Shown here one piece after another: positions 56,601 to 64,000 of a DNA stretch of 64,000 nucleotides; position 1 is the stretch's first letter; every line of letters starts with the position of its first letter. The position numbers and the translations under genes are program-made. The stretch spans positions 41,622,712 through 41,686,711 of the forward strand of contig OZ038314.1 in assembly GCA_964035775.1 (NCBI GenBank). Direction: 5' to 3'. A model generated the notes under the pieces. It made no database searches. It worked only from the letters and a program-made list of their open reading frames with translations, and had not been told where the DNA came from. This DNA comes from Osedax frankpressi. Its lineage: Eukaryota; Annelida; Polychaeta; Sabellida; Siboglinidae.

Positions 56601-58333
56601 ATTATCTACGATAGATATACAATTATCGATAATCGCATAGCTGCTGAAGTTAATTGGTGTCAACAATCGTCTTCCAATGTTTTCACAGGTATTGCGAAAA
56701 ACATTACAATGTAAACAGTGAAGATAATAATGTAAGTTGCTTGCGATATTAGTTTATTGTTACATTAAGAGGTTTTCATGTTCCTACAATCGCAGGTTTA
56801 CGTTGAATTGCTTAGGATCAATATTGCTTCCAATAATAATTCAAATAATAAAATCGCTCTGAAAATACTCCATGAACATTCAGAGAAATTAGACTTTAAC
56901 AAGGTTTAACTACAATTGAATCTACAATTTCCTGATTATTCTGCAATATATCATTCTTCTATTTTATAGAGAATATTTAGTGGAAGTTATGAATTATAAT
57001 AATAATAAAAGTTCTGTTATTGACTATTTAATTTAGCATTTATTCTATTTCGTCTTCGATGTTTATATAAAAACTGACACATTTACTCACCAGGTGTTAG
57101 AAACATTACCAGATGATATGCCTTTGGTAGAAGTAGCAGAATACATTGAACATTCAATGTCCAGGATCACTGCACAATCCCGAAATCAACAAGTTCTCAA
57201 ATCTTTGAGGTATTCCGAACAAATCCAGGTTTCCACTTATTATATAAGTAGTTGATTTTAGTATTTTTTACCTTTCAGTTTTCGGTTCATTATTTAAGCG
57301 AAATGATATTTAATATTAAAAATTACCAATCTTTAGGTTCAGGAGGAGAAACGATTTTATGAGAGTTTGCATTGTGTAATAAGTGAAGATAAGGTCTGCG
57401 TTTATTGCAGAAAGAGAATTGGGAATTGGTGAGTATTACAAGTGATATTATAAAGTAATGTTATAAAGTAATGTAATAAAGTAATGTTATATAGTAATGC
57501 TATGTAGTAATGTTATAAAGTGATATTACAAGTAATGCTATAAAGTAATGTTATAAAGTAATGTAATAAAGTAATGTTATAAAATAATGTTATAAAGTAA
57601 TGTAATAAAGTAATGTTATAAAGTGATATTACAAGTAATGCTATAAAGTAATGCTATAAAATAATGTTATAAAGTAATGCTATGTAGTAATGTTATAAAG
57701 TAATGCTATGTAGTAATGTTATAAAGTAATGCTATGTAGTAATGTTATAAAGTAATGCTATGTAGTAATGCTATGTAGTAATGTTATAAAGTAATGCTAT
57801 GTAGTAATGTTATAAAGTAATGCTATGTAGTAATGTTATAAAGTAATGCTATAAAGTGATATTATAAAGTAATGCTATAAAGTAATGTAATAAAGTAATG
57901 CTATAAAATAATGCTATAAAATAATGTTATAAAGTAATGCTATGTAGTAATGTTATAAAGTAATGCTATGTAGTAATGTTATAAAGTAATGCTATGTAGT
58001 AATGTTATAAAGTAATGCTATGTAGTAATGTTATAAAGTAATGCTATAAAGTGATATTATAAAGTAATGCTATAAAGTGATATTATAAAGTAATGCTATA
58101 AAGTGATATTATAAAGTAATGCTATAAAGTAATGTAATAAAGTAATGCTATAAAGTAATGTTATAAAGTAATGTAATAAAGTAATGCTATAAAGTAATGT
58201 TATAAAGTAATGTTATAAAGTGATATTATTAACTGATGCTATAAACTATTTTTACAGTGCATTCGCCAGATATCCCAATAACGTTATTGTACATTATTAC
58301 TGCTGTAAAGATGTGAATGTTTGCCCAACTTGA
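41221..58333 (+). CDS. VPS39: VPS39/VAM6, HOPS complex subunit
   Basis: Subunit of the HOPS tethering complex on late endosomes/lysosomes, binding Rab7 and promoting fusion. Start MHEAYE matches the family's MHDAYE. Exons: 41221-41293, 43260-43335, 43535-43635, 43848-43951, 44146-44247, 48610-48702, 49745-49925, 50206-50326, 52265-52382, 52616-52739, 52889-53031, 53122-53256, 53373-53514, 53667-53738, 53819-53892, 55707-55805, 55925-56024, 56216-56311, 56383-56412, 56491-56563, 56689-56731, 56796-56903, 57094-57228, 57337-57428, 58258-58333; 836 residues against ~875-886 in human, all phases consistent. N-terminal CNH/propeller (LLIGTKFGQLLVYN, LISVHDLTVF, KRKLQFYSWKNREFHEYK, ICVGMKRDYQLV), then the Vps39-1 region (IIDTTLLKCYL, NDALVAPLLRLPDNNCH), clathrin-like helical repeats, and the C-terminal zinc motif CVYCRKRIGNCAFARYP...HYYCC. 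Exon 4-5 boundary is the least certain. Introns 5, 6, 7, 8, 9, 10 and 24 each hold their own tandem repeat. Confidence 0.96.
41294..43259. other. VPS39 intron 1
   Basis: AT-rich, with a (TA)n run at ~41575-41618. Parts of 41870-42560 look vaguely protein-like in short pieces but carry many stops and match nothing I recognise. Confidence 0.5.
44403..48590 (+). repeat. Giant 30-bp minisatellite in VPS39 intron 5, ~143 units
   Basis: Unit TATTACATTGTTATAC(A/T)TACTCTA(C/T)CTCAA, 30 bp, with ~12 short 21-bp units lacking ATACTCTAC. Two sites vary in a binary way (CATACT/CTTACT and TACCTC/TATCTC) and blocks recur as higher-order repeats, e.g. the TATATCAA-plus-21-mer blocks near 47461, 48090 and 48265. 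Because 30 and 21 are both multiples of three, one frame stays open for ~1,400 codons repeating LYILYLNITL. That frame enters exon 6 out of register with VPS39. The array stops ~20 bp before the exon-6 acceptor. Confidence 0.97.
48712..49670. repeat. ~22-bp AT-only minisatellite in VPS39 intron 6
   Basis: Units of AAGTTATATTAAATATTATAAT, about 43 copies, starting ~10 bp after the exon-6 donor (GTTTGTATTAGTAAGTTATA). Variants include TATGGTAATG and a TATACTGATTATAATA form. Confidence 0.95.
49945..50200 (+). repeat. Polypyrimidine CTCCCTCTCC-type repeat in VPS39 intron 7
   Basis: The short 280-bp intron is mostly C/T on the coding strand (CCCTCTCCCTCTCC and variants), ending in CCCCTTTTCATAG at the exon-8 acceptor. 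Immediately before it, CCCCTTAGCAATGA, the end of exon 7, is repeated once 24 bp downstream. Confidence 0.95.
50327..52118 (+). repeat. 25-bp minisatellite starting at the exon-8 donor, ~71 copies
   Basis: Unit GTTTGTAGTATTTAGTTTCATCTAA. The first unit begins with the donor GT itself (exon ends TCCGG), so each copy restates AA|GTTTGT, a donor sequence used by other introns here. Variants AACTTC, AATTTC, TAGCATTT distinguish units. Confidence 0.97.
52405..52580 (+). repeat. ~32-bp minisatellite in VPS39 intron 9
   Basis: About five copies of TTAACTAATTACAATTCACTGCAATCCTATTA-type units with CCGCAATCATAGTG variants. Confidence 0.9.
52745..52870 (+). repeat. Short GC-richer repeat in VPS39 intron 10
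   Basis: Degenerate repeats of GGGGCTCTAGTC / GGGGATTCTAGTC, unusually G-rich for this window, filling most of the 149-bp intron. Confidence 0.8.
53893..55706. other. VPS39 intron 15, no genes seen
   Basis: 1.8 kb of AT-rich sequence. A short TTATAAGTTATATTA-type simple repeat lies at ~55400-55550. No exon or transposon recognised. Confidence 0.5.
57440..58235 (+). repeat. 13-bp minisatellite in VPS39 intron 24, ~60 copies
   Basis: Units TAATGTTATAAAG, TAATGCTATAAAG and TAATGCTATGTAG, with 26-bp higher-order alternation. It begins almost at the donor (GTGAGTATTACAAGTGATATT). Most units contain AAA|GTAATG, donor-like. Confidence 0.95.
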
Positions 58334-58446
58334 TTTCAAATCAAGTTTTATTCAAATATTGAATTTTAATAAATTTATTATCTCTACAAATTATTTATAC
58401 ATTAATATAAATTGTTTTAAATTTATAAATAAGTTGAACAATGAGA

Positions 58447-61139
58447 TCATAATTTGTCTTTGACAATAATATAACACAGTATAGCTACTATAATCACAAA
58501 CATAACAAAAAATAAAACAAACACCCTCTTCAACATACAATTCAATCCTATAAGATGTTTCTCTGTAAATAAAGAAACAGTTTATTTTGTTGTTTAGATA
58601 TAAGAAAATATTCTGTTATAAGAAATGCTAATACAAACCTTGTAATGATATGCATGACCCATCTATAATACTTTGACTAGATCTTGCAATTGATTCAATA
58701 GATGTATCGTACACGGAACCAATTCCAGAATCACTAACCAAATCAACAACTGAATGGTTACAATTTCTACTCTTTTTCTTAATTCTAGTTGGAAAATTTG
58801 CAGCCATACTCCTTTTTGAAGACCATAGATTTTCAGATTTAATTATTACTGGTTGATTTCTTATTGATTCTGCATGCATTTGCATAGGTGTTCTCTTTCT
58901 TATTGAACTTTCACCTGCATCTTAAAATAACAATATTCAAAATTAATATTATTATAATCAAATATTAATATCATAAGTATATTGATTAATGCTTACAAGA
59001 ATATGCTGGAGGAAATATTGGATTTCTTTTATCAGATTCTGTTATGAAAAGGTAGACAGATTATTTTCAAATTATGTATTCAAGGAATAATGACTTTGTA
59101 ATATATCTGACCTAAAGGATCTTCTGAAATTGACAAACTATGGAGGCTGAGGTTATCAATTTCATCATTCACAAAATGTTTTCCTCCCTTTGGGAATAGA
59201 TTTTTATGTGAATCTAACCTGAAATATAAAGGAATGACAATTATTCCAATAACAAATTTGATAATGATACACAACTTTATTAAATAAACCCAATAAACTT
59301 GTATGTTGTCAACTTTAGATGCTTATTTACTCCTCGTTGGAATTTCGGAGTTTTCAGTGCGTTTTTCAGTTCCAAAACTAATCCATTGATGAGTACCAGA
59401 GAGACCAAACAAGTCTTGAGGTAGAAACTCAGAGTTTCACTGAAGATGATGTGTTCCAATGAAGTTGCGATGACGACATACGAAGAACAGAGCACAGCAA
59501 CGATAATACACATCCGCGACATCAGTCTGTAATCGTTGCAGGCTATTTATAAATCTGTATCCACGGTTACTATGGTAACTAACTTGTTATAGTGGTGGGC
59601 TTGATAAATATAGACCAGGAATATAAATACGTAAACATGCAATAAATAAGGCAGAAGGTTTCCATAATTATTCAAAGTAATATTAAAATCTGTGTGATGG
59701 GCAATTGCAAGTAGAAAATCATAAATGTGTATGCGACCTAAATCATTTATTAATCTAATATTAGGTTGTACTAACAATGGAGAGATTTCTCAGTAAACAA
59801 TAAAAATATCGAGAATACGCATAGTAGACCAAAGAAGAGTAAAGAAAACAAATCTTTTGATGAAAATTTTATTTTCTAAAATTGGATGATTATAATTTCA
59901 AATATATGCACACTGGTAAAATAAAATAAGAAACCTTTTGTCTGTTCCTCTTTTCCAGCTGGTAATTTCTGTGCTCTCTAGAGAAGTTATTCTCTTGCTT
60001 GCTAAGGTAAGAATTCACTTTAATCTGGCAAGCAGTACACAGCGGGTATTTATTTTCAAGTAGTTCATTGAATTTTTCAAACTCTTTATTGCAAGCATCC
60101 TTGAAATATTATTCATAAATGATATCGTTGCCTAAATTAATAAATGCGTATAATCGTGCAAATTTTACACAGGTCCTATTTATCTTGTTTAGTTGAATAC
60201 ATATATGTGATTTAATCATTAATTAATATAATATAAATGTACAAGGCTTTTTAGAACATTAGCAATAACAATTGAGAATGTAATCAAAACCCCGTTAACT
60301 GAATCAAACTTAGATCTGGCAATGACTTTAGATTTCTGCTTGAGGTTACATTGCAGACATAGCAAATTTGGGGTTTTCGGAGGAGTTATGGGTTCCATGC
60401 AATAGGTAGACTTTATTAATGGAGCTTTATGCTGTTCCAATATTACTTTATTATAATCGTCCTTCTGTTTTGTAGGTCAAGTCTTAGTTTAGATAATCGT
60501 GTTTAGTAAGCGGAAGTAAGACTAGAATGAAAAACTAGAATATTATTGCAAATTATTAAAAACTGTTTATATTGATTACAATTGTTAAAAATAACGCAAA
60601 TCTATTAATCGTACAATAGAAAACTTGGATGAATATAGATATTTACAGAATACCCTTCACCAATAAACTGGATCATTCTAGACTGTTCTTATAATTTCAT
60701 GTCAATATTATCTAAATATGGTAAGCAAATGTGTATAAATACTGGTTTAATATCTAGATTGAAACTTACATCATCAAAACCATTGTACTGTTCACATTTC
60801 GGACATGTCCACGAATTCGTCTCTTCGTAGGGGACATTAGAATTGCAATTGCAAAACCAACAATTAACGCGACAGTTGAAATATTTTCTGCAATGATAAA
60901 TCAACGTAATACATTGTCTAGTGACACGATTAAAAAAGCGATCTTAATAAGTATGAAGCTAAAGTATGAAGCTAATTGCTGAGAATAAATAATAATAGAA
61001 ACCTCAAGTGCATATAAACTAAAATAGATGTAACCATAGTTATAATAACTACTCCAACAATCTCCTTTTCATCGTAAAGCATCTCTGCGTAGTTACCCAG
61101 AGACTGCAATAGACCTGTTAAAGTTTCTCTTAACTCCAT
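58447..61139 (-). CDS. TMEM201: TMEM201/SAMP1 (Ima1/NET5) inner nuclear membrane protein
   Basis: Inner nuclear membrane protein linked to LINC complexes and nuclear positioning. Eleven exons: 61003-61139, 60770-60887, 60300-60464, 59935-60099, 59776-59875, 59584-59737, 59314-59526, 59112-59218, 58997-59038, 58639-58920, 58447-58562; 532 residues, phases consistent. Start MELRETLTGL opens an N-terminal membrane segment (~28-45). The Ima1 N-terminal zinc domain has all four CxxC pairs: CWFC, CPKC (in CPKCEQYNGFDD), CLQC and CTAC. Then several transmembrane helices (~196-345, e.g. LFSLLFFGLLCVFSIFLLF), a Ser-rich tail (residues ~350-490) and a final transmembrane helix (VLFFVMFVIIVAILCYIIV) before the stop. 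The exon-3 donor is ambiguous (TCA|GTTAAC or GGG|GTTTTG, both in phase), and the 38-bp intron 5 is inferred. Its stop is 113 bp from that of convergent VPS39. Confidence 0.92.
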
Positions 61140-62977
61140 CTTAAATGAAAGTAGAAACAAAGGAATTAGATGTATTCTTTGAATAGAATTCAGATGAGGA
61201 TTACAAATTATAAAAAACTCGACAAAGAAAGAAGTTATTTGAAACGATAAAAACTTATTCATAAAAAGTTTAACTTGTAAATATTCTACTAATTTATTGA
61301 AATTCAATCGCAAATCCTACATAATTTATTATACACGATTATTTAAAGTTAAAAATTAATTATTTGTAGATAACATACACTGAGATAATTCATAATAGTT
61401 ATCATAATTTATAGGATGTGAAATTCACACTCAGCAAGGTCACAAGATATTTATATAAATTGCTAGTTTTTTAAATAATAAACTTATGTGTGTATTTTAT
61501 TTTAGGTACTTTAATATTAACTTTTTATTCGCTTATTTGTGTATACATAACAAATTCTCTATACAAATATTACAAAGAAATATTGAAAAGTCATATAAAA
61601 ACGTGTTATCAATATTACCGTTAAATTATCAATATCAATATACCGTTAAAATATAAGTTATTTAATTATGAGAGTCCAAGATTAACCACCATTAATAATG
61701 CATTCATCATATTATATTGTAATTGATAATGAATGGATAATATAAAAATAAACATTAAACTATTAGGTTTTCAAGTGTACTAAATATGTATACTAACTGT
61801 CATTGAAATGTAGTTATATTTTATATATAATTTTATATTTATTGAAGTGATTAGTCTAACAGTATTCACATTTTTGAATTATATATTTTATTTTTTAATA
61901 TGAAATTAATAATTCTTATATTTGTGAATAGTGCTATTAGGTTTGAATTTATGAAATACACTAATACATAACACATGTAATTTTATCATGTAAAATGTTT
62001 AGTTTACATATTTATACTATAGTTTAATTGAAGAATAATTAATTTCATATCAATAAAAAAACATAATACTATACAATGTTTATAAAAATTATGAATTATA
62101 TTAAGTAAAACGTATATGATCATAATCTATACAAGATACAATAATATTGGTTCATTACAAAAATTATTAAATTAATTTAAAATGCTAGTTATTTTTATAA
62201 ATGAATATAATTTATATTAATGTTTTCATGATCAGCGCTATTCTTGATTAAATACAATATAATTAGTTCATTAGAAATAATTAGTGATTGACAATATAAT
62301 CAATGGTTATTGATATTTATGGTTTATAGTGAATATTTTCAATTTAGCAGTTATTATTATATATAAAGAGAATCATTAGTATTATTACGAAATCGATTTA
62401 TTAAAATTTCAAATTCTAAGCATGAACTAATAATGAACTATGAGATCAAAAAGCTCTATTAAAAAGTATTACCATAAACTAAATAATTAACAAAATATAT
62501 TTAATATATGATCTATTTGTGTACTATATTATATCTAATATATATTAATTATTATCAAAAAAGAATAAAACCTGAAATTAACAATGATATATAGATATAA
62601 ATATTTATTTACCAATCATTATAAAGTATTAGTGATCATAGATATTGATTTTTATTGTATCCACATATATTCTTATGGAAAATATTAAATATCCTGTATC
62701 ATCCGATGATACTGTAGTATTTGATGATCACTGGTCACATTTAATTGGATATATTTAAATAATATCATATAATTTCCGAAATGTATACGAAGATATAGTA
62801 TAAATTTAAAATAAATAACAAAATAAAATTTTATTATTTACCATATAAATTATTTATTTTGTATATTATATGTATATTATTATTAACTTAAATTTAAATT
62901 AAACGATTATAGTTGTGAATTATTTTGTTTATAAGCGATACGTTCAAAGATGCCTCGTTGTCCCGAATGGAAGAACC
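61140..62977. other. AT-rich intergenic DNA
   Basis: Lies between the divergently oriented TMEM201 and ADAM10-like genes and should contain both promoters. I see no exon, RNA gene or repeat array. Confidence 0.5.
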
Positions 62978-63928
62978 ATGTCTAGCTACCTGTTTAGATT
63001 AGTGTTCTTCCTACCCATCTGCACTACCCTACGAAGTGTTTCATCGGGTGTATATACGAATAAGCCTACCGAAAGAAAAGAGGAGGAGATATGGGACATA
63101 CGACTCCCTCGCTACAAGCGAGACATGTCTCCTAGCAATGCCGTGCGCCACGTCGAACATCGCATATGCGGTTTGGATATTTACGTCGATTACTCATTTT
63201 ATTCGATAGCCTGTCGGGCTTCGCTTCGTTGCGTAGTGGACACCGTCACTAGGACCGTATCTACGGCTGACCGGAAGTTCCGACGCGTTGATTTCAACGA
63301 CGACGGCGTTAACGATAACATCGGGTTCGCCACGTATCGGCTGGTGGTGAACACGCGAGGCGGTTCCCCGTTCACTAATACCAGCGACGCCCACGACCTA
63401 TTGTTCCAAATGGCCAGGCACGCCTATCTCACCTGGCCAATCGGATCGTGCCTCAGCGTGCTGTTCGTCGACAGGCGCCTGGACAACTCGGTGATCGGGC
63501 TCGCGTACACCGGTCAAGTCAGCGGCCGGAAAGGACGCGTAACAATAGGCGGCGTGTGCCAGCCGAACGCCAAGATCGTCGATTACAACGTACGCCGTTA
63601 CAGTACGCTGTTCGTATCCGCTAACCAAGGAGGTAAACACGTGAGTCGCGCGACCCTACAACTCACGCTCACCCACGAACTAGGCCACGCCTTCGGCGCC
63701 CACCACGACGCGCAGGTTACGCCCCATTTCGGCACTTACGTCATGCACCCCACGGACCTGCGACCCACAATGGCGTATTCGTTCCGTTTCTCGACGTCCA
63801 GCGTTAAACAGATGTCTCCCGTTGTATTAGCCTCGAAGTGTTTAAGTAGCGTACAGCCCACGTGCGGAAATTACGTAATTGATGAACTGGAAGAATGTGA
63901 TTGCGGTGAATCTAGATTTTGTTTAATG
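62978..63928 (+). CDS. ADAM10/Kuzbanian-like metalloprotease, first exon (continues past right edge)
   Basis: M12B-type zinc protease; ADAM10 relatives cleave Notch, Delta and other membrane proteins. ATG at 62978 begins a signal peptide (MSSYLFRLVFFLPICTTL). A furin-type RYKR lies at residues 45-48, then the catalytic domain: ICGLDIYVDYSFY, GLAYTG, GGVC, and the zinc site HELGHAFGAHHD at 233-244, followed by a likely Met-turn (YVMHP). The disintegrin domain starts CGNYVIDELEECDCG. The exon ends in phase 0 at GTTAGT (63929); a (TA)n-rich intron follows. Two oddities: the region before RYKR is ~48 residues where ADAM10/17 have ~200, and coding G+C is well above half while flanks and other genes are AT-rich. 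Domain match favours ADAM10 over ADAM17; orthology is not certain. Confidence 0.85.
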
Positions 63929-63946
63929 GTTAGTTATTATTGCTAA

Positions 63947-63949
<3 letters not shown>

Positions 63950-63986
<37 letters not shown>

Positions 63987-64000
63987 TATTTATATATATA
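63950..64000. repeat. (TA)n microsatellite in ADAM-like intron 1
   Basis: Alternating TA to the window edge, broken by CATATATATTTATA. Confidence 0.9.

Noticed and set aside
63194-63640. Minus-strand frames within the ADAM-like exon
   Set aside because: Shadows arising from GC-rich coding sequence; the plus frame has the zinc-site and disintegrin motifs.

Overview
The window is from an animal nuclear genome that is extremely AT-rich, with noncoding DNA roughly 20-25% G+C by eye. The case for an animal is an LRP1-type LDL-receptor-related protein, an ADAM10-like protease, a SAMP1/TMEM201 inner nuclear membrane protein, spliced genes throughout, and piggyBac, P-element and non-LTR fossils. I cannot name the phylum. 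Six host genes could be traced exon by exon. In every one the reading phase carries correctly across all inferred splice junctions.

Layout: 1-12184 (minus) is the N-terminal ~1,357 residues of an LRP1-like receptor, running off the left edge. 12.2-27.5 kb is a transposon graveyard: a MITE, a broken piggyBac with a recognisable 5' end, a THAP-type P-element transposase whose 5' half lies in a near-identical 3,034-bp tandem duplication, a nonautonomous element nested in that gene's first intron, and LINE scraps. 27513-31857 (minus) is TOM40 (mitochondrial import channel). 34390-40317 (plus) is ZPR1. 41221-58333 (plus) is VPS39 (HOPS tethering subunit), 25 exons. 58447-61139 (minus) is TMEM201/SAMP1, convergent with VPS39 and only 113 bp away stop to stop. 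62978 to the right edge (plus) is the first exon of an ADAM10-like metalloprotease with strikingly GC-rich coding sequence.

The host genes are ordinary housekeeping or receptor genes with no shared pathway. What stands out is intron structure. About 59 of 83 inferred introns begin GTT rather than GTA/GTG. Many introns hold private minisatellite arrays, and several arrays start exactly at a 5' splice site with a unit that repeats a donor-like motif. In TOM40 about 19 tandem 28-bp units each carry a full copy of the exon-2 3' splice acceptor, and every third one is in frame. VPS39 intron 5 holds a ~4.2-kb, 30-bp-unit array that is open in one frame for ~1,400 codons. I regard these splice-site-anchored arrays as the most unusual content of the window.
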